DNA of 64,000 bases from Paraglaciecola algarum (GTDB lineage: Bacteria > Pseudomonadota > Gammaproteobacteria > Enterobacterales > Alteromonadaceae): positions 186,001 to 250,000 of the forward strand of contig NZ_JAKGAS010000003.1 of NCBI RefSeq assembly GCF_021532655.1, in the 5' to 3' direction. The position numbers were made by a program, and so were the translations under genes. Of the stretch, positions 45,453 through 55,007 are shown piece after piece. How positions within the stretch are numbered: the first letter of the stretch is position 1; each line of letters begins with the position of its first letter. Below the pieces are notes generated by a model. The model had not been told where the DNA came from. It made no database searches and saw nothing but the letters and a program-made list of their open reading frames with translations.

Positions 45453-46571
45453 TTACCTTTTAATTACGGATAAAGGTTTACCCATGTCTTTTGCATATGA
45501 CGGATATTCAAAATCCAACAACTGCAAAGCAGTGGCGGCTACTTGGTTAAGCTGATGGTTTTCGCCACCAGACACCTCCCCCTTGTTTTTGATATTAGGT
45601 CCTATTGCGGCAAACCAAACTTGCTCGGCTCCCACTATGCCTTCAGGATATTTATTTAAGCCGTTAAGGTAACCTTTTACGGCTTTAGGGCTAGCATGAT
45701 GCTGCCAAGTTTCAGCATTTTCACCACGGCCATGATCGACAGTAATAACTAGGTTGGTATTATTTTTATACTGAGGAATTTGTTGTAACTGTTGCCATAA
45801 ATTTTCAATAATTTGGTCGCTTCTTCTAGCGCCTTTTAAATACTCTGGATAATTTCCTTGATGGGCGTAATCGTCGGTTTCACCTAAGGCTAAATAAATT
45901 ACTTTTGGCAAATGTGCATCTATGTATTCAAAGGCAAAGCCAGAAGTAAAAGCGTCTAGTCTAACGTTATGCCAAGGACTAGGTATCTGTTTTTGTAACT
46001 GATTTAACCATTTTGCTTTTTCAGACAAGTTAGGCCAATTGGCAGATTCAAAACCTGCATTAATCGGTAAACCACTTCTTCCACGGTTAATAATGGCGGG
46101 GAACACATCCCAACTGCCAAAGGCTGCCACTTTACCTTGATAACTTGGTTGTTGGTTAAGCCATTCTAAAATGGTCACATTAGGGTTGGGAATAGCCTTA
46201 TTTGAATCAATATTTGGATCAGCTTTACCCGTTAATAGTTCGTTGTAACCTGGGTACGAAAACCACATGTCGTTAGTTAAAGACATGTTTGAATTAAGAT
46301 CGCGATTACCCAATAGAATGCCGTTTTTGGCTATGCTATCCCACAAAAAAGGCATGAGTTTTGATCGTTTTATTTGTTTAGTTTCACCGCCAAATTCTAC
46401 TGTTAGCTGTTCTTTTTGTTTTTTAAAGTCTGCTAAATTCAACACATCATCTTGGTATCCACGAAACACTTCTTGCCACCGTAAGCCGTCAATACTGACT
46501 ATCACTAGGTTATCTGCAGCAAAAATTTTTGTACTGGCCAAGGTGACAAACATTATGAATAAATATTTCAT
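45453..46571 (-). CDS. Type I phosphodiesterase/nucleotide pyrophosphatase (alkaline-phosphatase superfamily)
   Basis: 372 residues with a signal peptide (KYLFIMFVTLASTKIFAAD). Superfamily metal ligands: Asp in VSIDGLRWQEVF, the nucleophile region NDMWFSYPGYNELLTG, Asp/His in LGETDDYAHQG and Asp-His in VDHGRGENAETWQHH. No Cys/Ser sulfatase motif. The residue expected to attack phosphate (Ser/Thr in WFSYPGYNE) is Ser, so the enzyme may be a phosphomonoesterase or diesterase acting on organic phosphates. Followed after eight bases by the PhoD-like gene; separated from the TonB receptor gene by a terminator at 46609. Confidence 0.8.
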   Translation of the reverse strand: MKYLFIMFVTLASTKIFAADNLVIVSIDGLRWQEVFRGYQDDVLNLADFKKQKEQLTVEFGGETKQIKRSKLMPFLWDSIAKNGILLGNRDLNSNMSLTNDMWFSYPGYNELLTGKADPNIDSNKAIPNPNVTILEWLNQQPSYQGKVAAFGSWDVFPAIINRGRSGLPINAGFESANWPNLSEKAKWLNQLQKQIPSPWHNVRLDAFTSGFAFEYIDAHLPKVIYLALGETDDYAHQGNYPEYLKGARRSDQIIENLWQQLQQIPQYKNNTNLVITVDHGRGENAETWQHHASPKAVKGYLNGLNKYPEGIVGAEQVWFAAIGPNIKNKGEVSGGENHQLNQVAATALQLLDFEYPSYAKDMGKPLSVIKR

Positions 46572-46603
46572 GGTTCTCTTCTTTTTCTTTTAAAGGTAGA
46601 TAT

Positions 46604-46628
46604 AAAAAAGGCGAGCTTTTGCCCGCCT
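46604..46628 (-). terminator. Rho-independent terminator between TonB receptor and phosphatase genes
   Basis: On the minus strand AGGCGGGC-AAAA-GCTCGCCT (one G-U pair) is followed by TTTTTT, 24 bases after the receptor stop and 33 bases before the phosphatase start codon. Read-through would let the receptor promoter also express the phosphatases at lower level. Confidence 0.85.
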
Positions 46629-46651
46629 CAGATAAGATAAACTTAATTCAA

Positions 46652-48979
46652 TTAGAATTTAGCCGTTACATTGATTGCTGCAGTGCGAGGTGCGCCAATC
46701 CAAGCGGATTGACCTGCAATACCACCTAAGTAACTTTCGTCAAACATGTTATTTACTGTAAGACGTACTTCTAAACCTTGAATACCTTTTACCGGTGAAT
46801 CCACCGCTACACCTGCATATAAATCAGTCACAAAATAAGCATCAGCAATTTGGGTATTAGCTGAATCGATAAAACGTTCACCTACCCATTTAGTAGACAA
46901 ACCTGCGAAACGTGTGTCTTTTTGCCAATCAAGCGATACAACCGTCATATTCTCTACTGAACCAAACACTGTATTTCCAGCAGGGAAACCAATTGAGCCT
47001 TCAGTATATTCAGAATCATTATGGGTAAAGGCACCATAAACTGAAATAGTATCAGTTAAGCTAATTGTTAAAGAGGCTTCAACACCGGTCGACTCAATAC
47101 CACCTACGTTGACATAACTACCGTTAGTGCCGATTAGGTAATCAATACCATCTGGCGAGTCAGGTGCTATAAAGGTTAAGCGGTCTTCGAAAGTAATACT
47201 GTAGTAAGTTAGACTAGCGTTGACACTTTGCGATACAAAACGCAAACCTAAGTCGACGTTTTCTGCTGACTCAGGCGTAACTAAATCTAGGGTTGAAGCA
47301 TCACGCTCTAATACCGTGTCTTTGATTGCGGCAAAATTTTCAGCATAACCAGCAAACAACTCTAATCCGTCTACCGGCATAGGCACAACCACACCAGCGG
47401 TAATTAACAGGTCAGAATCTGAAGAAACTTTGGCCGCATTATTTGCATCAAAGTTATCCACGCGCTCTAAATCTACTAAGAACTTTTTAGCGCCAAGACG
47501 CAGGTTAGCAAATCCCATGTCTAATTCATTTTCTAAATACAACATAGTGGTTTCAACTGGGAAAGTACGTTCGTATTGAACCCAATATGGTGTCTGGTCA
47601 AATTCAGCACTGGTGCGAGAGTCTAAAATTTTATGCCAATCACGAGATTCTTCGCGATTATAATCTTCATACCAAATGCCACCTCTAAGGGTGTTGTCCA
47701 TGTCATTGAATTGGGTAAAGTAGGCAAAATCAGCGTTAAAGCCAACACGCTCTTTTTCATAATGAGTATGACGATAAGAGCCAACTGGCACAGCGCCAGC
47801 CGCGTAACAAGCTGGGTCGAAATGGGCATCTGCACCACCATATGGGAAAGTAATCGAGCTTTCACAACCAGCTATTGGTTCAACCGCCATACCCGCTTTA
47901 TCTACAAAATATAATTGTCCAATGGCTGCACCGCCATATACAGTTGAACCAGTGGTTAATTCTGAGTGCGGAGCGTTAGTGCCATCGGCTTTTACATCAA
48001 CAACATATTGCGGAACCCAGTCACCACGGCCTTCGTTATTGTGATAATAAAGATTGGCATTTAGCTCTAAGTTGTCACCTTTGTACTCGGCTGACACATA
48101 ACCAAATAAGTTTTCACGTAAGGTTGACCAAGCTTGACGATAAACTTGGTCAACATAAGGAATGCCTACCCACTCACCTAATAAACCATCTGAGTCAGGA
48201 TTTTGTTCAAATCCAGCCAAACTTACACGCTGATAGTTATCTTCGTGAGTATCATCCCAAGAAGCATAAGCCGTGACTTCAACATCGCCTACTAAGCTAA
48301 CCACTTTAGCGGCTAAATGATCACGAGTATTTTCCGCTGTGCCCGTTATCCAATCACTATTTTGGCTATTTGATACACTGACCCAAGCGTAAGTATCTTT
48401 AGCTATTTCGCCGGTATCGTATCTAACGAAGAATTTTTGTGCATCAAAATTGCCCTGCGACCAACTTAGCGTGGTTTGTTCAGTGTCGTTTGGGGCAATA
48501 GTGGTAAAGTTTAATGTACCACCTAAGGCTTCATTTGAACGTGATGCAATATCACCTGTACCTTGAGAGACTTCAACCGCGCCTAAGTTTTCAGTATCAA
48601 TATAACGATTCGCTTTAGCACCACCACCATAGTTAGAATTACCATTAGCAATGCCATCAACTGTGATACCAATTTGTTGTTGATCTAAACTCAGTTGAAA
48701 ACCACGAATTGATACAGTAGTAGACCAATCGTCAGAGCCAAAGGTATCACCTTCGTTAATTAACACACCAGGCAAGTTATCAATAACGGCCAATACACTA
48801 GTCAGGTTGCTTTGCTGCTTGACCATTTCATCAGACGTCATGTTATTGGCGTAAGAAACGCTTTTACCCACCACAGTGATGGCTTCCATTTGTGCTTCAG
48901 CTTCTTCAGCATTTACGAAGTTAACAGCAGCGCTCAAGGCAATAGATATGGCCAAAGCTAGTTTAGTTTTACAGTTCAT
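46652..48979 (-). CDS. TonB-dependent receptor linked to phosphatases
   Basis: 775 residues from ATG 48979 (GGGAC eight bases upstream), giving a clean signal peptide (NCKTKLALAISIALSAAVNFVNA); a longer in-frame start at 49024 does not. A TonB-box-like MEAITVVGKS precedes the plug (LAVIDNLPGVLINEGDTF, SIRGFQLSLDQQQIG, VDGIANGNSNYGGGAK) and a 22-strand-type barrel ends AAINVTAKF. The placement upstream of two secreted phosphatases suggests uptake of an organic phosphate or of phosphatase products. A PHO-box-like site lies at 49065-49082. Confidence 0.88.
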   Translation of the reverse strand: MNCKTKLALAISIALSAAVNFVNAEEAEAQMEAITVVGKSVSYANNMTSDEMVKQQSNLTSVLAVIDNLPGVLINEGDTFGSDDWSTTVSIRGFQLSLDQQQIGITVDGIANGNSNYGGGAKANRYIDTENLGAVEVSQGTGDIASRSNEALGGTLNFTTIAPNDTEQTTLSWSQGNFDAQKFFVRYDTGEIAKDTYAWVSVSNSQNSDWITGTAENTRDHLAAKVVSLVGDVEVTAYASWDDTHEDNYQRVSLAGFEQNPDSDGLLGEWVGIPYVDQVYRQAWSTLRENLFGYVSAEYKGDNLELNANLYYHNNEGRGDWVPQYVVDVKADGTNAPHSELTTGSTVYGGAAIGQLYFVDKAGMAVEPIAGCESSITFPYGGADAHFDPACYAAGAVPVGSYRHTHYEKERVGFNADFAYFTQFNDMDNTLRGGIWYEDYNREESRDWHKILDSRTSAEFDQTPYWVQYERTFPVETTMLYLENELDMGFANLRLGAKKFLVDLERVDNFDANNAAKVSSDSDLLITAGVVVPMPVDGLELFAGYAENFAAIKDTVLERDASTLDLVTPESAENVDLGLRFVSQSVNASLTYYSITFEDRLTFIAPDSPDGIDYLIGTNGSYVNVGGIESTGVEASLTISLTDTISVYGAFTHNDSEYTEGSIGFPAGNTVFGSVENMTVVSLDWQKDTRFAGLSTKWVGERFIDSANTQIADAYFVTDLYAGVAVDSPVKGIQGLEVRLTVNNMFDESYLGGIAGQSAWIGAPRTAAINVTAKF

Positions 48980-49064
48980 TTGTGTTGTCCCATTAGGTTT
49001 TAGTAATGGGGCGATAATGTGCACTGGTTAGATGAAACTGACGTGTAACTTTATTGACACTTGG

Positions 49065-49082
49065 ATGATGGTTTTAATACAG
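49065..49082 (-). promoter_or_regulatory. Candidate PHO box upstream of the receptor-phosphatase genes
   Basis: The minus strand reads CTGTATTAAAACCATCAT, matching about 13-14 of 18 positions of the PhoB consensus (CTGTCATAAA-x-CTGTCAC type) with the two half-sites 11 bases apart, 86-103 bases before the receptor ATG. The match is imperfect and was found by eye. Confidence 0.35.
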
Positions 49083-49129
49083 ATTTAAGTCTTTTTTGTG
49101 ACGTAACAAATTTTAGATGGTAGAAAGAA

Positions 49130-49153
49130 CCTCCAGTTTAGACTAACTGGAGG
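49130..49153 (-). terminator. Terminator of the plsC-rraB operon
   Basis: CCTCCAGTT (49130-49138) and AACTGGAGG (49145-49153) form a perfect 9-bp stem with a 6-base loop, followed on the minus strand by TTCTTTC; located 14 bases beyond the rraB stop. Confidence 0.75.
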
Positions 49154-49167
49154 AACAAATGACGAGA

Positions 49168-49533
49168 CTATTCTTGCTCAATAAAATAAGTGCCCCAGCC
49201 GTCGTAATGTACTTTGTGTTTTTCAGCAACGGCAAACAATTTATCTGTATCTTGATTGATCAACAGTGGCTCTAACATGCGCTCTACTACTGCATCAAAA
49301 CACCAGACTTCGCCACCATCGTCTAACTCTAACTCTTCAGCATCGCCTACTTCAAAACCTGCTTTAAATGCGTCAACCGCAGCTTTTTCTAGGGCTTCAA
49401 AATCAGTACTAGCAAAATGATATTCAATAATATGTGCTTGCGACACATCACTACCATCTTCTTTTAAGGCATCGATAGTTTCTTGATTAAATTCATACCA
49501 TTCAACCAACTCTGGATTAATTTTTGTGCTCAT
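49168..49533 (-). CDS. rraB: Ribonuclease E inhibitor RraB
   Basis: 121 residues, acidic, cytoplasmic. The start (ELVEWYEFNQETIDALKEDGSD), AHIIEYHFASTDFEALEKAA, AFKAGFEVGDAEELE and the end VHYDGWGTYFIEQE match RraB, which binds RNase E and modulates mRNA decay. AAGG lies seven bases upstream of ATG 49533. The gene follows plsC by nine bases, so it is cotranscribed with it. Confidence 0.9.
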   Translation of the reverse strand: MSTKINPELVEWYEFNQETIDALKEDGSDVSQAHIIEYHFASTDFEALEKAAVDAFKAGFEVGDAEELELDDGGEVWCFDAVVERMLEPLLINQDTDKLFAVAEKHKVHYDGWGTYFIEQE

Positions 49534-49542
49534 ATCTTTACC

Positions 49543-50262
49543 TTAATTAGCTCGATCAGTTAATTCTTGATTTAACTGGTTTATCTTGTTTTTCATTTTA
49601 GCATGGAAATGTTGTATATTTTCTTGTGTAGACAAATCTGAATGTAAACTTTCTGGTTCGCTCACATCAATGATAAGTGTGCCGTTTGACCAACGGTTAA
49701 GCTTAATTTTATTGTTTAATTCGCTCACGGCGACTACCACTAACTTTGCTTTGGTTGCTTTTGCGATTCGAAAAGCACCTGATTTAAACGGTAATAAACC
49801 GCGACCATAACTTCTTGTTCCTTCAGGAAAAAACCACACTGATAGTGAACGTTTTAACATTTTATGTGCAGTTTTTTTAAGAGTATCGCTAGAGCTTCCT
49901 TTATTTTTACGATCAATCAGAATATTACCCGACAACCAATAAAGCCAACCAAAAATTGGGATCCACACTAAGCTTTTCTTACCAACTGACACTGTGCCCT
50001 TTACGACCGCAGCACCTACAGTAATTAAATCAAAACTATTTTGATGATTAGCTATAAATACATAAGGCTCACCTGATTTAACACTTTGTGGCAATCTAAG
50101 GTCAATTTTAAGCCCTAAAAAATACGACATAGTAGAATACAATCTTGCCGCCATATACACATTATTGCGATGGAAAGGGCGCAAAATACACAAGCTTAAT
50201 AAAACAATATTTATCAATAAAAAATATACAAATATCGTGACTATTCTAATTAAAGCAATCAC
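49543..50262 (-). CDS. plsC: 1-acyl-sn-glycerol-3-phosphate acyltransferase
   Basis: 239 residues from GTG 50262, which has AGGA six bases upstream; a TTG at 50277 is the alternative start. Inner-membrane anchor at about 5-30, then the acyltransferase motifs NHQNSFD (H-x4-D), the VWIPIFGWLYW segment, FPEGTRSYG (EGT) and VVAVSE. PlsC acylates lysophosphatidic acid to phosphatidic acid. A second plsC may exist elsewhere, as is common. Confidence 0.88.
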   Translation of the reverse strand: MIALIRIVTIFVYFLLINIVLLSLCILRPFHRNNVYMAARLYSTMSYFLGLKIDLRLPQSVKSGEPYVFIANHQNSFDLITVGAAVVKGTVSVGKKSLVWIPIFGWLYWLSGNILIDRKNKGSSSDTLKKTAHKMLKRSLSVWFFPEGTRSYGRGLLPFKSGAFRIAKATKAKLVVVAVSELNNKIKLNRWSNGTLIIDVSEPESLHSDLSTQENIQHFHAKMKNKINQLNQELTDRAN

Positions 50263-50426
50263 AAAATATCCTATCAATGACTCAAGCGGCAGAGTATACG
50301 TGTTTTTCTATGATCTAAAAAACTAAGACTCACTGTTTAGCGAAATATTTATCTTAAAATCAATGAATAAATAAATATTTTAGCCGATACTAAACCAATA
50401 ACCTTTTCTAAAAGACACTCAATTAT

Positions 50427-51566
50427 ATGCAAATATTTAAACATGAAGATCTAGATGAAGACATTCTCACCGACTTGTTGGAAGAAATTAACGAACTTTA
50501 TGAAGCCAGTGAACAAGTATTAATTGAGTTAGAACTCAAACCTGAAGATAACGAATTACAACGATCTCTATTCCGCTCTATTCATACTATTAAAGGCGAC
50601 TTAGGTTTAGTTAATTTTTCACCACTCATTCCACTATTACAATATTCAGAAGACCTTCTAGATTACTTGCGTAAAGGCCAAATTAAATACACCAGTAATA
50701 TGAGTGATCTAGTTTTACTAATCATGGATAGAGTCAAAGTATTTGTACAAGGCTGTATTCAAAATGGACAAGCTGAATATGACGCAGAGCTATTTGCTAA
50801 ACTAGTTGAGCAAATAAAACGTATCACCCCAGACAATCCAGATAAACATGAACGCCTATTAGGGGAGGCAGCGCAGTTATTAGATCCTAGCTTAGATATA
50901 GGTCTAGATGATGAACAAACAACAGAAGACAAACCTGTAGAAGCCCCAGCAAGTATTGCCACCACAGGCATTCCAAAATCCACTACAGACCAAGAACGTA
51001 TAGATTTAGTATTCTTTCGCGAGTTAATGAAACCCATTGAAAAACGTTCCATGTACTGGGAAGGCCGTGGTGATCGCATTGCTAAACTTGCTGGTTACAT
51101 TAATAAAATTGCAGGCTCTCCAGTCAACGAAGTGCAGTTAGCCGTTGCATGTTATATGCATGACTTTGGAATGGCATTTATGCCAGTAGATATATTGCAT
51201 AAAAAAGAAAAATTAGCCGACAATGAATTTAATTTAATGCGTTCGCACGTATATAAAAGTGCTCGTTTATTAGAAAATTTAAACCAATGGAACGAAGCTC
51301 GCAAAATTGTCATGCAACATCACGAACGTATAGATGGTTCTGGATATCCACTTGGCCTCAAAGAGGATGACATATGTGATGGCGCTAAACTTCTGGCTAT
51401 TTTAGACACCTTTGATGCCATCACTCACGCTAGAGCCCATGAAGGGCATCTACAACGCCCTAAGAAAAAAGCAGTGATTGAAATAAACCGCATAGCTAAA
51501 GGCCAATTCAGTACAAAATGGATGCAAGCCTTTAACTCAGGCATGGCAGCTGTGTTAACTAAATAA
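50427..51566 (+). CDS. Hpt domain fused to HD-GYP-type domain
   Basis: 379 residues. Residues about 5-110 form an Hpt four-helix bundle with phospho-acceptor His in SIHTIKGDLG (about residue 52). A linker (about 140-195, acidic and Pro-rich) leads to an HD-GYP-like domain (about 200-379): HD in CYMHDFGMAFMP, MRSHVYKS, and HHERIDGSGYPLGL with the GYP motif intact, so c-di-GMP phosphodiesterase activity is possible. HD-GYP proteins usually carry receiver domains; an Hpt input is unusual and could take phosphate from the hybrid kinases encoded at 10192 or 12893, which lack their own Hpt. Confidence 0.88.
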   Translation: MQIFKHEDLDEDILTDLLEEINELYEASEQVLIELELKPEDNELQRSLFRSIHTIKGDLGLVNFSPLIPLLQYSEDLLDYLRKGQIKYTSNMSDLVLLIMDRVKVFVQGCIQNGQAEYDAELFAKLVEQIKRITPDNPDKHERLLGEAAQLLDPSLDIGLDDEQTTEDKPVEAPASIATTGIPKSTTDQERIDLVFFRELMKPIEKRSMYWEGRGDRIAKLAGYINKIAGSPVNEVQLAVACYMHDFGMAFMPVDILHKKEKLADNEFNLMRSHVYKSARLLENLNQWNEARKIVMQHHERIDGSGYPLGLKEDDICDGAKLLAILDTFDAITHARAHEGHLQRPKKKAVIEINRIAKGQFSTKWMQAFNSGMAAVLTK

Positions 51567-51594
51567 TAACTGGATAGTGTCTATATACATTCCA

Positions 51595-51627
51595 AACTGG
51601 ACATAACAAATAACTCTTTGTCCAGTT
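51595..51627. terminator. Stem-loop between convergent HD-GYP and sulfatase genes
   Basis: AACTGGACA (51595-51603) and TGTCCAGTT (51619-51627) pair perfectly over 9 bp with a 15-base loop, in the 75-base gap between the two stops. U tracts are weak. Confidence 0.5.
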
Positions 51628-51641
51628 CATAAATTCACTAG

Positions 51642-53207
51642 TTAACGTGTTGTTTTTGCTTCCAGTTGCTGTAACTTAGCTTCCATTATTGCCACTCTAT
51701 CTGCATATATAGAGGCCAGATTAGTTTGTTCACTCGGATCCTTTGCTAGGTTAAACAATTGAGGTTTACTTGATGTGCCAGTTTCTAATTGTTTACGCTG
51801 CCAAGTGTATTGTGCTCGTTTCTCACCGTTTATCATAGGACGTATGTATTTCCATTGTCCGTCTCGTAAACTTAAAGTTGCAGATTCTTCAGCTAGTTCT
51901 TGTCGCCCCCCTTTATCAGCATTTAACCAAGCTTGAGTGTGAATTTCGCTGTCAATGGCTTCGTTATCAGCTAAATCAATATCTAAGTAATTAGCTAAAG
52001 AAGCATAAATATCAATTTGACTCATTAGCGCATCACTCACGCCCGGTTTAACTTGATTTGGAAAATGTACAATAGTGGGCACTCGAGTACCTGCTTCATA
52101 GGCACTGTATTTACCACCACGATATATGCCGTTTGCTTGGTGTTCACCGACTAACTCAATAGCCCGGTCTTCATATCCATCAGATAAAACCGCACCATTG
52201 TCGCTGGTAAAGATAATAAGAGTGTTATCTAGCACACCTTTAGATTTAAGCTGATTAACCACTTGGCCTGTGATCCAATCCATTTGTACTATTGCATCCC
52301 CTCTTAACCCCATATCACTTTTACCTTGGAATTTTTTATTGGGTAAGCGAGGTACATGAATATCGTGGAAAGAGAAAAACAAGAAAAATGGCTTGTCAGA
52401 GTTATTAGCAATAAAGTTATTCGCTTTATTAGTAAAGACTTGATAAAAATTTTCATCTACCCATTCAGCACTCTTTCCGCCAGCCATCCAGCCCATGCGA
52501 CTAATCCCATTAATAATCGTTTTGCTATGGCCATCGTCTGATGGTAATTGGCGCACTAACTCTGGATTTTCATTACCAGTAGGCCGATTTCCGATTTTAT
52601 TTTTATAATTGACGCTGATAGGATCATCTTTGGATAAATTCAGTACGTGATGATTCTGCATATATACGGTTGGCACTCTGTCGCCCGTGGCAGGTAATAA
52701 AAAGCTATAATCAAACCCAATTTCCAAAGGTCCTGGTTTAATAGCTTGATTCCAATCCACATTGCCATTACCTAAACCTAAATGCCATTTACCGACCACG
52801 GCCGTTTTATATCCTGCTTTTTTAAGCATACGAGGTAAAGTTGGTTGGTCGATGCCAATTAATAGTGGCGCATCACCTTTTAAAATCCGCGCGTTTTTAC
52901 GAAAAGCATGCTCACCGGCCAATAAAGAATAACGAGACGGCGTGCAAGTTGAGGCTGAGGTATGTGCGTCAGTAAAACGAATACCATTCTCGGCTAAGGC
53001 GTCTACATTAGGTGTTTCTACTCCCTTAGCCCCATAAACACCTAAATCTCCGTACCCCAAGTCATCTACATAAAAAATCACCACATTAGGTTTAGTTGCT
53101 AAAGCGGAGTTTGCTGGGGAGTCAGGTTGAGTTGGTTGTTCTATTTGACCACAGGCGCTTAATATAAAGGCGGATAACAGGCTAACTTTACAGAATTTCA
53201 TGATCAT
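51642..53207 (-). CDS. Family S1 sulfatase, lipoprotein
   Basis: 521 residues. Lipobox LSAC with Cys19 places it on a membrane facing the periplasm. The formylglycine motif is C88TPSR (SASTCTPSRYSLLAGEH); metal ligands in YVDDLGYGD and IFTSDNGAV, and a basic HGKWHLG-type segment (AVVGKWHLGLGNG). Closest in pattern to arylsulfatase-A-like enzymes removing sulfate from sulfated glycans. Cysteine must be matured by a formylglycine-generating enzyme encoded outside the window. Divergent from the frameshifted sulfatase gene at 53390 across 182 bases. Confidence 0.92.
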   Translation of the reverse strand: MIMKFCKVSLLSAFILSACGQIEQPTQPDSPANSALATKPNVVIFYVDDLGYGDLGVYGAKGVETPNVDALAENGIRFTDAHTSASTCTPSRYSLLAGEHAFRKNARILKGDAPLLIGIDQPTLPRMLKKAGYKTAVVGKWHLGLGNGNVDWNQAIKPGPLEIGFDYSFLLPATGDRVPTVYMQNHHVLNLSKDDPISVNYKNKIGNRPTGNENPELVRQLPSDDGHSKTIINGISRMGWMAGGKSAEWVDENFYQVFTNKANNFIANNSDKPFFLFFSFHDIHVPRLPNKKFQGKSDMGLRGDAIVQMDWITGQVVNQLKSKGVLDNTLIIFTSDNGAVLSDGYEDRAIELVGEHQANGIYRGGKYSAYEAGTRVPTIVHFPNQVKPGVSDALMSQIDIYASLANYLDIDLADNEAIDSEIHTQAWLNADKGGRQELAEESATLSLRDGQWKYIRPMINGEKRAQYTWQRKQLETGTSSKPQLFNLAKDPSEQTNLASIYADRVAIMEAKLQQLEAKTTR

Positions 53208-53389
53208 AATTAATTTTTTATATTAGAAAGTGAATTGACTGGTCGCTTACTGAAACACTCATAGACCAACTTGGTGTATAACTGGCAATCAGTCTAGCCA
53301 ACTTACACATAATTTACATTTAAACTATACATTTAATATTTAAACAAAGTTATCCTATTACATAAAGTCGGTTTCTAATAGGTGAATAA

Positions 53390-54975
53390 GTGAAAAATCT
53401 ATTTAAATGGTGGCAATTAAATTTAATAATCGCGACTTTGATCTTAAGTAGTTGTCATAATTTTCCTCTTGAGCAAAGTTCAGCTAATTCAACAAAATTA
53501 ACTGCCGGCCCACAGCCAAACATAATATTCTTTTTTACTGACGATCAGGCATATGACACCATTCGTGCTTTTGGAAATCCAGACGCCATCACCCCCAATA
53601 TAGATAAACTAGCCAACCAAGGCCTTGTCTTTAGTCGTCATTACAACACCACTTCAATTTGTATGGCCAGTCGAGCCAGTGTTATGACCGGCATGTACGA
53701 GTACAAACATGGTACTAATTTTCAACATGGCCCCATGGCTAAATCTATTTGGCAAGCGTCATACCCTATACTGCTCAAACAAGCAGGTTATCAAGTAGGC
53801 TTTGCTGGAAAGTTTGGCTTTCCAGTAGCAGATATGTCGATTCATCCATTGAACGATGAAGAAGGGAAACTTGCTCAAGACGATTTTGTTTTTGGGCAGG
53901 TGGCCCAGGGCAGACCCATTATAAAACGGCTTTGAATCCGACCATTAGTAGATATGCCAAACAATATCCGCATTCAAGTTTGGCCTATGGCGCAGCCAGT
54001 ATTGACTTCATTCAAGAGTCGGTCAAAGCAGAGAAACCTTTTTCCATGAGTGTATTTTATAAAGCCCCACATAGGCCTGTTTTACCCGACCCCAAGTTTA
54101 ATCATGTATACAAAGATACCGTTTTTAGAAAGTTACCCAACTATGGCCGAAAGGCTGGAGAACACTTTTCACAACATGTGAAATTTGGCCGCCAATATCC
54201 TAGATTCGAAGAATGGGGCTATGCCAATGAGCAAACCTACCAGCAAGCTTTAAGAAAGTATCACCAGCTTATTCATGGCATAGATCAATCCATAGGTTTG
54301 GTTTTAGATGAATTAGAAAAGCAAAATATTGCTGACAACACCGTCATTATTTTTGCCTCAGACAATGGTTATTTTAATGGCTCTCATGGGTTAGGTAGTA
54401 AAGTATTACCATATGAAGAAGGTGCCCGGGTACCTTTAATTATTTATGATCCACGAATTAAACACAGCGGTAAAATGCGTATCACCCAATCTCTCACAGG
54501 TGGGGTAGATATCAGTGCAACTATCTTAGATCTTGCTAATGTAGAAAAACCAAAAACTTGGGATGGAGTGAGTTTATTACCTATATTGCAGGATAATAAA
54601 AAACAGGTTCGTACAAGTTTGCCACATATTCAAGTGTGGGGCCCAGAGCCCACACGTAATCTAGCCTTATTAGATGGAAGATATAAATATATTTACTGGT
54701 ATTACCAAGATGAAGCTCTTGGCCTAACACCTACAGAAGAGTTATATGATCTACAAAATGATCCATTTGAATTAACTAACATAGCAAATCACAGTACCCA
54801 CAGTCAGACTCTAAAAAACATGCGGAAACTGTATGATCAGCAGATACAGCAGTGGCAACACCAAACATTAAACTACAACGAATATGCTGAATATGGCCAC
54901 TTGCTAAATCGAGATTTATCTTGGAGTGAAAAACTCAAAATTTTACAAATTAAGGGGATTGCCGATAAAAGTTGA
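53390..54975 (+). pseudogene. Family S1 sulfatase lipoprotein interrupted by a frameshift
   Basis: GTG 53390 follows AGGTGA. The first frame gives a lipobox (LSSC, Cys22), FFFTDDQAYDT and the formylglycine motif C91MASR, then ends at 53935. The second frame continues without a gap: read from 53890 it gives FWAGGPGQTHYKTALNPT and goes on to SVFYKAPHRPVLPD, IFASDNGYF and EELYDLQNDPFELTN, stopping at 54975. The frames switch at a run of five T (53889-53893); one extra T would restore a 528-residue sulfatase. So this is either a recent inactivating deletion or a base-calling error in the homopolymer. Catalytic residues on both sides are intact. Confidence 0.88.
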
Positions 54976-55007
54976 ATCGGCTTACCCTCTATGGCTACAG
55001 GCTTAGG

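Noticed and set aside
53932..54975. Separate sulfatase gene starting at TTG 53932
   Set aside because: The same frame reads family sequence further upstream to 53890 and lacks its own formylglycine motif; it is the second half of a frameshifted gene.
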